The position numbers were made by a program, and so were the translations under genes. A stretch of DNA of 64,000 nucleotides. Origin: Apostichopus japonicus. Lineage: Eukaryota; Echinodermata; Holothuroidea; Aspidochirotida; Stichopodidae. The DNA lies in contig NC_092567.1 of assembly GCF_037975245.1 (NCBI RefSeq), positions 18,420,876 through 18,484,875 of the forward strand. Direction: 5' to 3'. Under the pieces are notes generated by a model that had not been told where the DNA came from, made no database searches, and saw only the letters and a list, made by a program, of their open reading frames with translations. Every line of letters starts with the position of its first letter. Positions within the stretch are counted from its first letter, which is position 1. Below are positions 12,301 to 27,300 of the stretch, one piece after another.

Positions 12301-15300
12301 ACATGAGAAACAAAATCCTTCATAGCTTTTACGATGAGGCATAACTGAAGAAATCAATAACTAAAACAAGTCAATAGGACACTGTGCTACAGAGTTGATT
12401 AGCATGTTTATCACTGACACACAACAGGGCCACCAGCTGTTAACATAAATAACCACATAAAAGGCAGCTCGATTTTCATTTTATCGTACGACAGACAACT
12501 TAGCAAAAACCCAAAGTGCAATGTTTATGTATGGTCATCATGACATTCGCCTGCTTGGATAACCAAAAATTTGATCAGCAACCATTCCAACGCAAAGTAC
12601 AACCTGGGCTACCGTACAGCTGATCTGGTTGGCCGACTGTTCATCAATGACTTAACATCATAAATGGGCCCCACTTTTGTGATCATCTCTGAATAAAAAC
12701 ATTTGTTTATGCATACAGTAATTGACTATTTAATCTCTCACCTTAAGATAATCCTGTCTTTGGCTTCTGGCTTGAAGGAGGGCCTTCCATCTCTCCTGGA
12801 TTGCCAAAGACGCATCCCTTACGGCCTGGTAGCTGCGCTGGGCCTTCACCATCCGCCACTGCGACTGTATCACTATGACAGATCCCCTGTAGACGTGGTA
12901 CTCTCTCCTACAGACGTGTCCCCTGTAGATTGACTGTATCACCACACAAGCACCTCTCATCCTCTCGTAGGCCGCCTTTTGCTCCTCCATCAGCCGGTGG
13001 GCCCGGTAATGTTCCTGAATCACGAGGGCGGCATTCTTCTTTCTCTCAAATCTCTTTCTCTCCAGGAACCTCCTGACAGAATTCTGACAGAGGGTGATTT
13101 TCCTGACGGTGGAGGCGTAGGTCTGTCTAGCTCTGTGTCCTCTGTATGCCGCCTGGATGGTGACGGCCGAGCGCTTCATCTCGGCGAACCTTCCTCTCGC
13201 CATCGTCATCTGTCGCCAGTCTCTGAAGCGTCTCTGAATGACGGACGCTGAATTTGAGAGTCTCACATATTTCCTTCTCTGAGCGAAACATCTGATCACA
13301 GATTGGCAGGTGATGACTTTAGCTACCTCTGACTTATAGCTACATCTGGCTTTGTACATCTTGTAAGTTGCTTGTATCTTGATGGCTGATCGGATCTTTC
13401 TAACCCTCATTCTGGCCTGCTGCCCTCTGTGTACCTTCTGGAGGACCAGGGCTGCCTCTTGCAGACGGAGGTACTTTCTTCTCGCTTGATGAGCTCTTAC
13501 AAAACTTTGGAGCAAGATGCAAGCCTTCCTCATTTCGTTGTATCGTTCCCGTTGTCTTCTTCCTCTGATCCAAGCTTGCAGGACGCAGACAGCCCTTTCC
13601 CTCTCCTTCAAATCTCTCCGAACTAACCAACCTCTGACTAATCCCTGTAGCTTCACCACGGCCGATCTCTTGAGCTCGTACTTCTTTGTCTCCTGTCTCG
13701 CCAGTACTGTCGCATGATACCATCTTTGGATTGAGACGGCGGCCCATCTCAGCCGGAGGAATCTCTTTCTCTCGAGATGCCCTCTGACCAGAGCCTGCAG
13801 ACGAATGCAAAGCTGCCTCTCCTTGGCGTATGTCTTACGAGCACTGTAACCTCGGAACGATGACTGTATCTTCAAAACGGATCGACGCTTTGTCAGGAAG
13901 GCTGACCTTTCTTGACGACCGAGTAGAACCTCTCTGTACCTGAGCTGAATCAGCCTGACAGCCAATAGCAATCTTTGATAGTGGCTTTTCTGGTTGTACA
14001 TCCTCCATGCTGATTGGATAATCACTGCGGCTCTCCTGTCTGTAGCATATCTCTTTCTTGCGACCCATCCTCTCCATACGGCCTGGATTCTACGAGCAGC
14101 CTTCATCTCTTGGTAAAGCTTCCTTGCCTAATAAAGAAAAGAAAAAAATTCAACATTGTCAGCAGATTCTCTTTATAAACTGGCATTTTGTGAGAATCTC
14201 TGGTGAATATGCAACAGTTTGATGAGAATTAATGTAACACAGGTGTTTAAGTATAGCTTCACATACTAATGTACATTTTTAAGAGTGAAGGAATTATACA
14301 CATATTTATTTTTATTTTATGGGGGGAAAATCTGGTTGTATTTAACAGCTTCCAAGGTTTCATTCCAGATATCCACAGAACTAAAAGCAATTTCAGCAGT
14401 ATATTTGTTTTTGAGGATCGAATATAACAATGACCACTCACATTCTACTCTTGTGAAAACTTTTGAAAAGTGGTCAAGTATTTCTCAATTTCCTCTGTAA
14501 TAAGCTTCTTTAACCTCTGACCTAGATTTTCTATGATTTTTCACAGTTTGCAATAAATCCTTATCACCATTGGCAGAAATAATTTACATTTTCTTTGAAA
14601 CAGTTCCTGATATAATATTGACATTATGGGATTCTCAAAGAGAAAAGCTGCAGCAGTTTTCACAATTCTCCCGGAGCAATGCTGAATCCATATCTGGCAA
14701 CATCTTGAGATAATCTCTGAAGACCAGCAGTGCCTATTATGTGAAACTGTGTAGCACAAAAGGTCCCGTGCAGCCTAGCTGCAGTGACGCTGCAGCCCCC
14801 TCAGCCTCCTACGTTCAACCATTTTAACCACTTTATTAAGTTTACTCAACAGTGGACAAGAAAAGTCAACTCAAACAGAATCATTTCCTTCAGCAAGAGT
14901 AATTGTACCTGTGCTCCTCTTGCGAGTGCCTGGATAGCTACGACAGACCGTCTGATCTGTCGATATTTGGCCAGGGCCCTCTGCCTCTGCTGGTGAGCCC
15001 CGTAGTGCTCCTCGATGACTCGCACCGCTCTCCTGGTCCTCTCGACGTCCCTCCTTACCTTGATACCTCTGGCGAATGCTTGAAGTCTCACCAGAGCCTT
15101 CAGCTGAGCGGTACGTCGCTTCTGTGCTTGGTGTCTTCTGACGTGTGCCTTATATGTAAGGAAGAGAAATTGATCAAAATTGTTGATGAGAGAGATCAAA
15201 TTCTTTCTGCTCTAAATCCTAGACTGAGGCATCCTAGACTAAAGGGCACAGAGAAATAACTCTAAAAACTGATAAAAGTGTTATTCATAAGTTAAGTAAA

Positions 15301-18300
15301 ACTGACCAGAATGATTTTATTCAGTATGTTAATATGGTGTACGTAGTCGTGTTTTTCTTCGATTGTGATCTTAACTCTCCAGCAATATGCAGTAGGTTTC
15401 CCCAAAACTACCTGAGAAAACAGTCACACAAGTCACATGCAAGCTGCTCTTAAGCTGTAAGTTTGGATTGAAGTTGCTTCAATCTGACGGAACCACATTT
15501 CAAATTGAGTACGTGAGGTTTACCTGTAGAATGATGGCAGCGGCCGTTTCTTTCTCCTCTAGTCTTTTCCTCCTCAACGCTTCCATCTTCCTCCTGGCTA
15601 ACCATCCTCTCGCAGCTGCCTGTAAACAGACGACGGCCGATATCTTCTGTCTCATCCTCTGCATCGTCAAGAATTCTCTGACTCTTCTCTGAATCACTGT
15701 CGCTGCTTTACGTCTTGCCTGCAAAATGAAGAAACAAAATCTTTAAGATTGATAGACAGACGATTACTAAAGCAGCCACCTGTGCATGAGAAGGTCTAGT
15801 GACTAGTACAGGGAGTAAAAAAAAAATCACAGAACTTTGCAAAAGTTGCGGTATAGGCTCCAGTTTGCATATGCTACAGTGTGTTAGGATATAGTTTTTG
15901 TCCCCAAGGTAGAAAAGAAATCATGGATATTCCGCGAATTCCCGGAAAAAGCTCATACCTGCTAGTAGCACACACAGGTAATCAATCCTGTCGCGATCAA
16001 AGTCTTTCGGGTCATTTTCAAAATAGATTTCTGCCGAATTGGAATGGCATTTCAGGACAATGAAAAAGTGGACTACTCCAGGTGAAAATGGGGATATAAT
16101 CCACACATACTTTATTTCATTACCAGCAATTGAACTGACCTCTCAAAATGTTCCCTTGTTTTCACTGCTTTTAAATGCCTCAAACACCTCTTCCCTAATC
16201 CAAACATCCTCTTCTTCCACTAAACACCCTTCTCACACTAAACGCCCCCTCCCACTAACAAACACCCCTCTTCCTGATCCAAACATCCACTTCTTCCACT
16301 AAACATCACTTTCCCACCAACAAACACCACTTTCCCGACCAAACACCCCCTGCTCCCACTAAGCATCCCCCTCCCACCAACAAACACCCCCCTTTCCCAA
16401 CCGAACACCCCTGCCCCCACTAAACGTCCCTCTCCCACCCACAAACACCCCTCTTTCCCAACCAAACACCCCATTCCCCACACAAACCAAGTAGACTGGA
16501 TACTTAACAGAGCAGTATAAATCTGCACAAACCTCTCTTTCTCTCATTTTCTTCCTCAGCTGATGGCTTCTCCAAGCTGTCTGGATAGTCCGTACAGCTC
16601 TGGTCTCGTGGCAGAGGTCCAGCAGTCTTGCACAGAGGTACGACACATATGTGATCACAACCTGAGATGAAATGAAAAAAAGGAAAAATGTCAGCATAAC
16701 TTCTTTATGAAGAGTATCGTTACTTTTCACACAACAGCTGTCGACTTTGAAAGTGATACTTTGTGACCACATCAAAAATCATTCATTCCTAAAGCTAGGG
16801 GATATTGACAATGAGCCAACGTCCCGTGTGTTATGCAATATGTTACAACATCTAAATGATATCGATGCACTGGTTGTGGTGAGGTGAATGTTCTTTATGG
16901 AAGTTTTGATTTTGTATGCTCCATCAAGAGGAGTCGATTAATCCTTCATGTCATCGACACATCGCTCATCGTGTATTTTTCAAACGACGTAACTTTGAAA
17001 GAGATTTCGGACTAGAGGAAACGTCCTCTTTGACGTCAGGTTGATGCGCAGTAAATTAGTAATGAGTTAAAATCATTCACGATCTTTGGGTCTGACTAAA
17101 AATTCATCATCTGACATGCATCCATTTCCACTCTTGGCTGTTCTACCAACCTTTTCATCGGGTATCGTCCCAGACATGTCCGAAGATTTGATCATGAATG
17201 GCACCCCTCCGAGACTCTTCATTCCCTGGTAGAGGGTCTTGAAGTTCTCCCCTTCGTTCTTCTTCAGTTCGTCGAAAGGGGTGTCCTTTCCACAGGCTGA
17301 AAAAGATCTCAATTCATTTGAATTCAATTCTTATCTTTTTCAAGTTCTCTACGAAAATGCCACGTGAAAATTGACTTGATCAGCCTCAAGGCCTATTGAT
17401 AAATTATTCACACGAGAGGTTATGTGTACAAATTGTGTTGAAAATTTGGGTTGGAATGTCAGAATCTGACAGCAAAAAAACAAAAACATATGAGTGCTGG
17501 TATTAGGTAATGTTTCTATATACATATGTTCCAGCCTTACTCCTGTCATGCTTTGTCAGTGACCATTCAAGTCCATTTTAAACTATTTCTAAGCACAACC
17601 ATCAAGATTTATCAGTCCTTGTATAAACTTTAATAATGTTGTCTAAAAATGTTCTTCCAACTTCACAGAGATCACAGACCCGCAGGAATGAAATGAAACA
17701 CTAATTCTACTTGCAAAGTACTGAATTTTTGTAAACATGGCACTTTGAAACTACCAAACACCTTATATGTTTGTATTGATATTTGTGTCACTTCTGAAGT
17801 TGGTGTGCTAGAGTAGTTGGTCCAGCCACTTTAATTAATGTGCCTTTGATGCTTTAAAGGGTAATTTCTAAAACCTAATAGAAATAAAAAATACTTGCCA
17901 TGATAGAATCCAATGGAATAATTAAATATTTACTGCTCATCATCATTTAGAAAAACTCTACAAAATTTGTCTGATTTTAAGTCTTCGCACCATTTAACCT
18001 CATTCAACCTCATGGGCTCAACATTCAGAAAGGACATGACTAACTTTATTTTGTTCCCCCTCCATCCCCCTTCCCCCCCCCCATCACTCCTCTTCTCACA
18101 GCTCTCTTCCACCCTTTTTCTCCACACCTTTCTGTCTTTGATTTTCTCCAGTTTATTCCCTACCCTCTTTCCTCTAATCATCTTTTTGTCCTTTCACTGT
18201 TTATCTCCTACCTCTCCTTTTCCCCTGTTGGTTTCCTTCTTTCTTCTCTCCATCCCTTGTCTACTAATCCCCTTACATCTATCTCTTTGTGTTCACCATG

Positions 18301-21300
18301 ATCCTTAACCTGTCTGTATTTTTGTACCTTCTGTTACTGTTACTTGTCATTTAGCCTCTGAAGAAGATCCTGCTAAGATCGAAACTTGGGCCAATTTACT
18401 TTTACACATTCTCTTACACAGGCTCTCTAGTGGATAAGCAGTTTGCTAACAGTTTTATTTTATTTTGATTTTAAGTCTAGCGAAGTTGTAAACCTTAAAA
18501 TGATGCTCCATATATTTGGTCAGGAATTGAGCGAATGGAATAACAGCTCATAGTAAACTGCACAGCCTTTGGATCTGGGAATATATAACGCATGTAATAC
18601 TCACTAGGGCTGAAACTCCTGGACCAGTTGCCATCATCAAAGCTGTCCTCTGCATCGCTGCTCGTCTCGTCTCTCAGGGCCTCTGTGTGGGTGGTCTGGT
18701 CCCTGATGGAGGAGGCGGAGATCAGCTCTGGGTGGTAGTGATGTACCAGATAGCAGAAGGCCCTCCCATCACAGAAAGACACTGTGAAATTATCCACCTG
18801 GGAATGAGACACAGAACACTTTACATTTCATGGCACAAATAATACAAATAATTCATACATAATTCATACATACATAATTCATACAAATAATTCATAATTC
18901 ATACATAACACACATACATAATTCATACAAATAATTCATACTTCATGGACAAATAATAAACAAATATGTAAAATTTGTGAATAACAATATTATAATAGCA
19001 AAGAAATGATGACATCAGAGACCAACTGACAGATTGCTTGTGGTTTTGAGATGGTCTGGGTTAAGCCTATGCACAGTTATATCAACAGGCACCTTTCCTA
19101 AAGTCTTTTTTCATCCCTTAAGGATATGATGAAAATGAGACATCCCATAATTTCCTGGGTCCCCCAATTGACCCTGGACTGTAGCTCCATCAACCCCCAA
19201 CCACCCCCTGGCAATGATCGCACCTTCAAAATAATGAAAACCCACACAAATATCAGCCACTTCAAGCGACCATATATATTCATGGTAACGAACAAGATAT
19301 TGAGAATGAAATTCATGAAACTCTTTATCTGTATGTGTCACAAAATTGCAAGTTTTGGAAGACCCCTTCAACACTGACTTCATCTGGCTGGTGTCTGCAC
19401 TTCTGATCAATTGTAATAGAGAAATGGAATTTATATACGAAAAGCTGGTACGTTCAAAATTCATTCTGCTTACCTGTACACCGTAATACGCACAGACCGC
19501 CTGACACCATTTCAGTAAGAGGCTTAACTTGTGACTCTTAAAATAGACGTCGGTCACATCCGGTCTCTTGGTTTTCTTCTGCGCAGGCATCTTGACGGCA
19601 TCCAGTTTCTGCCTCAGTTTGAGATTGTTCCAGAGGAAAACCGTCTCCTCTTTCAGTTGAGCTTCGTTGAGCATGGTCTCCACCTGAAGAGAAACGAGTA
19701 TTTCTGATGGAACATGAAGACTTTGAGGGGGGGGGGGGGAATAGAACAGACTTTCTCCCAGGATTTTGAACATTTGCTATAAATGGATTGGTCAGAATAA
19801 TGTAAAAGCCCAATCAATATAACAAAACAAATTTAAAAAATGAGACATAACCTCAAAAATCATCTTTATCTGATATGCAGAGTGATGAATGACTAATTAC
19901 TTCCCAATTCAAATCCATGGTTGTTATGACAACTGACAGAGCTTATCATTTATTGGAACACAGTGATGTATTATTGCATGACGAACGAGGTTTCACTCTG
20001 TTTTGTCAGGGTCACGGTACACGTAGACCCCACTGTTACATCAGTAACACCAGGAGCTGGTGTAAGAAGTTTTTAAATCTCAGTGACAAAATTGATTTGA
20101 CTCCTATAAATGAAAAGATTATGATGTAAGGGCTACAGCAACGCATTAATTTTAACGACTGAAGCACCAGTGGCCCCTGTGATGTCCACTTAGATTTTTC
20201 AACAGTTTTGATAATGTCAAGGAACATCAAAACATACCCTGATATCTCCCGACGTATAAAAACATTTTCTTAGATGTCCGATGGTTATGAGGTAAAGTAC
20301 TATCACTCTCATACGATACCACACCTGTACATCACTTCACATCCAACTCAAGTCACACACATTTGTGTTTTTAACGGTAATTCCACCGAGGAGGTGTAAG
20401 ATATCCAATCAAATTATTCAATATAACCTTTAACCTTTTACCTTGAAGGCAAAAATTATACTCCAGAGCAGTTGAAGTGTTTTCTCTCTGTGACCGTCGA
20501 CGATCGCCTTTGCCTCTACTCCACCAACTAGAAGACAAAAGAAAATGAAGACTTTATTTGCTTTGAACTGACTTCAAAATGGAAATTATGGTAAGTTTCT
20601 TTTTCGCTAAAAAACAAAGGAAATACAAATAAAGCAAACTTTACTTGAGTCAAAACATATAAACAGTTCCAGACAACTATATCACTACTTTGATGTACAT
20701 ACACCTTCACTGTAACATGAGAGCAGTTGTATGATTGCGACAGAGGTATAATGAGACGACACATATTTATCAGTAAAATCATCTCACTTTCATGAATAAG
20801 AAAACTATTTTTGTCAATGTACTATACATCCCCCTGAGGATATTTCACCTAGAAGAGTTGAAACATGATAAGTGAAAGTTTAAAGGTGGAGGGTGCTTCC
20901 TGTTTTTCCAACTACAAAAAAAACAGTTGCCAATTAAACAGGTCGTCATTGCCAGCACTATCCCATGATGTCTAAGAGAGTTATAGTCAGTCACATGTTG
21001 GCCATTGCAATGGATCTTGCTGTCAATGCAAGATTTTTTTGTTGGTTTCGCTTTCAACCTTACAAAGATATCAAGGAGGGCTATGACTGAATGACACATT
21101 GGACATAATGCCATTATTGCACGAATAGTGGATTATTTTGCACTCCAACCCTGGTATCTCCCACCACCACCCAACGGTCCCTTGGCCCACCCCAACGGTC
21201 CATTGGCCCATCCAAATGGTTACGCATACACAGCGGGTCTCACCTGACGACTCTGCACTGGATGTCAAAGCATCCAGGGCTACCTGTACATTGTGTACTT

Positions 21301-24300
21301 TCTGCAGTCGGCTGATGGCCGGGCAGCGGAGTTCGTGGGACAACAACCAGTTCTTTGTCAAAAGCTCTGTTACACGACTGTCGGGGGAAGAATAATAGTT
21401 ATGTACCATAAACGACCGGTTCTTTGTTGAAAGCTCGGTGACACATATATAATCAGTGACATGTATAAAGTAGATAATATTCACCACAAATTGGGTACTC
21501 AACTGCACATGTTTTGGCTGATCTTGATAAATTTCCAATTGATCGTACAAAAAATCCAGCAATAAGGTAGGTGATTAGTTAGAAGATAACCATACGAAAA
21601 GTTTTGTGATATCCAGAACACATTAAATGCACAAATCGATTATCAACAAATCTTCAAAACAACGGTCTTTGGAATCCCACCAAATAAATTTGCTCTATTA
21701 CATACAGTTGAAACGAAGATGATTTCAGGGAGTAAAACATAAAAAACTGTATTTTTTTTTCATTCTCTTTCTTCAACTCTTCCAAACGTCTCCAAAAGTT
21801 AATATTTTACCTGTCAATATTTTCATCTACAAGTGTGAGTTACTTACACTAATCTAATCCCATCCCTGAGGTCTTTGTTAACATTTTCAACTACAAGTGT
21901 GAGTTACTAACACTAATCTAATCCCATCCCTGAGGTCTTTGTTAACATTTTCAACTACATGTGTGAGTTACTTACACTAATCTGATCCCATCCCTGAGGT
22001 CCTTGGCCAGGTTCAGGACGGCATAGTCAAATTCATCGATGGCCTTCTGTACGTGAGTGACGCTGAAGCCTATGTAGTTGAGATGGCGGGTGATGTCGCC
22101 CTCTCCCTTCAGGTAGTGCCGGGAGAATTCTAAGAGCAGATCTCTGCTGGACTGGAAGTTCGAACGTGAAAACAAAAGTAATGAAACCATGAAGGAGGTT
22201 CTTCCCTTATATGAATGTCACAAATAAAATGTCACCAAAAATAAACGTCACAGGTTTGGTTATGAAATGTCACAATATGATAGTGTCACAAGAAACAGTG
22301 TCACAATGCTATAGATACTGCAGATATTGATGCCTTTCCTTATAAGTCCTAAAACACTTTTACAGCAGAAAAAAACCAAGGGACAACTCTACTTTGGTAT
22401 GAAATGGGGTGGAGTAGTTTTTTGTTATTGCACTTAACTGTAAGACACATTGCCAGCTTGTTGCACCTTTATGGTTGAGAGCCTAAGAATACTTAACAGA
22501 AATATTTATGAACCATGTAAATGGCCTACTAAGTGAATCAGATGGGAAAGTGATTATATATTTATATAGTTTTTAGTAATATATTTTGGGCAAAAACTGG
22601 GAGTCAGTTTATTTCAAATGCTATCGTTTGGTCTCAATTAAGGTAGTAAAATCCCTTAATATCATCTTAATGCCTGTTTTTATGTGTTTTTTAATTTTTA
22701 ATTTTTTTCTTACCTTATATTGTGCATCTTTGCAGAAGAGACAAGGGTTATGGTCAATCAGTCGGGTCAATTTAGCTTTGTCCAAGAAGAAGACTAGCAG
22801 GAGAAACTTCTTGAGCGTGAACTTGGCCAAAGTGAGCTCATACCCTACAATACAAGGACACAAACATACATGTTACCTTATAATCTCCAAACATTTACAA
22901 CAACACCAGATTTGTAACTGGAGAATTATATAAAGTTAAACTGATAAAATCTGGCGAGGGATATCATATTTATCTTTATGACAAACGATACCCACAATGC
23001 ATAGTAAAGAGATTCGCACCAATCTCCAGCAAAAGGTATCCAACCGATATCCATTTTGCTGTCTTAACTACCAAATATTTTAACCATTTTCTACAAAAGG
23101 ATCATAAATGTTGGTTAGTTGTGATACAGATAATATTGCATCTGTAATTACCACATATTTTAAACCTTTTGCTCCACATGATAAAGTTAACTACACAAAG
23201 CACTATCAGCATTAGTACCTCGAATTAGTTCCTTGAAAGAGTATTAACTTAAGCAAGAAATATTTGTAAAGAGAAAATGGCCATTTTGCAGAAACACTCA
23301 AACTAGGGAACATTTCTATCCCAAACCTGCTTGCAATTTGGCCTGGTGGAAAATTCACCAGGTTTGTACATGCCACGAAAGTGTCCATTAGCTATGGGTT
23401 GCATCCAAAAACCTGCAGTTTGTACTGAACGGCAGGTTTTTTCCAGTTGGTTTACTGAGTGATCAGTCCCATCTTTTCGCACCTTAGTTGAGCTGCCTTT
23501 TCGTCTATTATGCAACTCATCACACAGCTAGTAGCCAAATCACTATCAGATCAAGGCAGACATGGCAAAGTGTGAACAAATCAACTCTTCCAAACTCACC
23601 AGTCTGTTTGCAGAAGAGATAAAGTTTCAGTAAGTTGAGGTCAAGAGAACTGAAAAATGCAACCTATGATTAATGGACTAATTCTCGTCATGTACTAATT
23701 AATTATGAAGTTGCAAGTAGCTGTTTACTCATTTTCTATATCATTTCCTCAAGAAAGATTTTATGAGTGTTACCTGGCCCAAAGAGCCCGGGAACTGTCG
23801 GATGCGAGTACTGTTCTGCAATGTCAGGGTTGCCAAGCAACCTGGTGACGATGAATCTTGATAGACCGATCACATCACTGTTGTCTTCGATTGGGAGCAG
23901 TTCTCCATAGATGGTCTAGACGTATGAACAAAGGAAAACGGTTGAGTGAAGGTAGACTTATGCGGCACAGTATGGATTATCTGAATATTAGATAGCCAAA
24001 TGCACAATGCTGTACAACAATAAACAAAATTGCTACACTGATGGTGCATACATACACTGTAGCAGCTTTTGTAAAGTAAATAATTTTGTCCAGTTATTTA
24101 TAATGAACAAATTTCAAACACTACTTAACAATCTGTAAGGGTTGCAACATGTTTAAGCCCAATTATGCATTCGCGTTCACTCTAGATGGTCTAAACAATG
24201 TTTCTTTTTTCATTACTTTCGTGCAATCTCACAATCTCGACGATGTACTCGTTTTCCCAAAATTTGGCCCTGCTCGCAGAGGTTGAGAAAATGGAACATT

Positions 24301-27300
24301 CGAACAGAATCGAGAAAATACAAAAGCAAAAATTTGTAAAAGCGTTATTTTCTCATACCTCCAAACCAATTCGAAGCCAGAGAGGGTTATAGGACAGAAT
24401 CATCATCAGAATGTTCTGTTTCATACCTAAAAGAAGAAAGAAAGATCAAAAGTATGAAAGAAAGTTCTAGCATCAGTTTTTAATTTAAAATTAACCTAAA
24501 TTAAAGCTTCTTCAAATTTATGTTAATACAAACAATATTTAAAAAAAAAAAATTATTTGAGTGTTGTTTTCATCTAAAAGTTGCATAAAATTGTACCTTC
24601 TCATTTTGAAATTTCTATTCTTAGATCCATCTTATGGCAATGTCTTGCTTGTCTACCTGTATTTAAACATACATTCAAAAGGGTTATTCCAGTGGCTAAA
24701 GTCTTTTTACAAAGTTGCTGGAAATTAACAGCAGATTTAGGCAAAAAAGCAACTTCCTAATAGCATATTGTATCGCAGAGATTGCAATTTTTTTTTGTGT
24801 AAATTTGGAGATCTATATTTTATGAATGCAAATAGGCAGTTTTTGATGTCATCATGGAAAATTAACTGAAAAACGTTTGTTCTTCTAAAAAAGAATACTT
24901 CTCCCACTTTGTGACATCTATAAGTATTCATTGCTTCAAACAAAAGATGAAATCCATTTTACATAACAATTATTATCATTATAAGCAGTGGTTCTTTTTC
25001 CTTGCTTTTTTCTATGTTCTTTGTTTTTATCTCTTTTCTTCTTCCTCTTACTTTTCCTTTGTATTCTTTTGTTTATTGTTTTGTAAAGGGGGACTGCTCA
25101 TTAAAGCTCTGCTTCTTCAGTCCTCCTCCACCTTGTATATTAACTATTCACCATTGTTTTTATATTATGTGGAAATAAATCAAACACAAATTCAATATCT
25201 GTGCTCCTTCTTTGGATATTTCCATTACATAGTTTACATTAAACAATGGGGCAGGTATTATTTACATAATTTACATTAAACAATGGGGCCGGTATTCTTT
25301 ACATAAATTACATTAAACAATGGGGCCGGTATTCTTTACATAGTTTACATTAAAAAATGGGGCCAGTATTCTTTACCCAAGTCTGCATGTATCTTTCTGT
25401 CTGTCCGTACGGTCATCCGTCCAATCTCCACCTGAGCTTCCAATTTTTGGATGACTCTGACCACCGGTTCGCTTTGGAAGAGCATGCAGGCTCCTCTCCT
25501 CAGCTGGTTGAGCCGTCTCCGGGCAGTGTAAGCTCTCATCGAGAGGACCTCCTTTGTGGGTGCCGGTTTGATCGTCGTCGAAGATGAAGAGACCGCCAGG
25601 GCACTGGCTTCAACTACACAAGTATTTATAGAGGAGAATGGCATTATGGGGGAGCACAAATTTGAAATAATAGATCTATTAGATTGTGTTATGTTGCATT
25701 ATTTATAGTTGATGTTGCACCACAAGTGGTACTTTCAAAACCTGCACAAGTATTTAGAGAGGAGAATGGCATTTTGAGGGATCACAAATTTTGTTATAAT
25801 ATCTATTAGATTGTGTTATGTTGCATTATTTATAGTTGATGTTGCACCACAAGTGGTACTTTCAAAACGATTGTAGGTTTTTTTACTGCTCCTGTTTACA
25901 ATATCAAGCCAATGTAGCAGTCCTTTTATTTCTGTTGTATTATAACTGTCAATATTCATTTTAATTTAAGCTTCACTTAAAGAACTTGTCAACAAGAAAC
26001 TGCTGGAGTGCTGGCCTTTACTGCACATGTGTATTATGAGAGGGAGGGGGTGGGGATAGTGCTTGGGGGGATAGTGCTTGGGGGATAGTGCTTGGGGGGA
26101 TAGTACAGCTTAGCAATGTGTTACAGTATGAATATAATTCTACATAATGACTGTCATACAGTAACACAAGCTGTACGTCGGCCATTTTTTACTTATTTAA
26201 AGTTCTTCAAACTAAGGTACTGTATAGTATATGCATATATATTTAAGTATTGTCTTGTTACAACTTTTAAGCATCAATTCAGAATTTCATGATACTTTCC
26301 CTGGGATATTTAAACCCCCAGACAAGTAATCCTAGTAAATGTTACATGGGTGGTGATCTAACAGTTGTCGGAGCAGTTAAGGCAACCACTGGGTTTGGAG
26401 ATTAACCAGCCTTCCCATCCACTCCATTAACCGCTGCGACAATCCCAGTATGAATCATAATATTTAAGCACATGCCCACCTCCCTGCTGGGTAAATCAAT
26501 CATATTAGCTTACTTTTCTTCCCTTTGATGGTAGGATTTTGTGCTCCTTCCTCCTCTGGTGTCAGGATGTAGTTCAACCACTGGACGAAGCCTCGTTCTT
26601 GCTTGTCGATCCATCGCTCGTCGTAAAACATGTTCTTGGCTGCGAATGGCATTGGATGACGTGGGAGAGCTGTAGGGAGAAGAAATGGCGAAGGAAGTCA
26701 AAGTACTGTAGCTGGACGGGAATTGTAAAATATACTGCATGTGACAGACCATACAGATTAGCATAGCACTCCATAACTGCGAGACATGAAAAGTTCCTAA
26801 CTGACGACAAAATATATATGGTTTCAATTGCATCGGCACTTGATGTCGAAACAGCTTCTCTGGAGATGACATAAAATTAACAAAGAAGAGCAGATGTCCC
26901 AAAGTTAAATCATAAAGAACGATTTTGTATTCCAAACTGCACACATACACAAGAAGATGTTTTAATAAGTATGCAAGAGGGACAGCTGTGTCACTCTAAG
27001 GGTGAGAGACAGTGAACACTTTTAATGCTTTTCAAAGAGGAGAAAAAACACTTTTGGTTACAATTTAACTATTTAAGAGAAAGAGCACACAGAGGTCTAA
27101 GCCACAGCCTAGGCAACAAGTTGGGAAGGGGAACAGGGAGGGTGAGGGAGAATGAGGGTGCGAGTGAGCAATCAAGTCACCATGTTGGAGACTTACCAGT
27201 TTTTCCTGGTTTCAAGAGGTTGAGTTTAGCCATCGGAACACCCTTCATTGCTTTCTTCGCTTTTGGCTTTGTTCTGCTGCCTCCAGTCACAGAGCTATTC

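Noticed and set aside
15325-15402. Possible extra ASPM exon between exons 16 and 17 (acceptor TTTTCTCAG, donor GTCAGT, 26 codons open)
   Set aside because: It keeps frame, but its peptide ([19 protein letters not shown]) is not an IQ motif and would split the IQ motif that exons 16 and 17 form when joined directly.
16238-16528. Glycine/valine-rich minus-strand ORF over the C-rich minisatellite
   Set aside because: It is an intronic repeat translation with no relation to the ASPM frame.
23594-23660. Exon-like segment between ASPM exons 7 and 8 (acceptor TTTTTCAG, peptide [14 protein letters not shown], donor GTGAGT)
   Set aside because: Exons 7 and 8 join perfectly in phase without it and match the family with no gap. 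In the phase required it hits a stop. It may be a decayed copy of the LFCKDA region.
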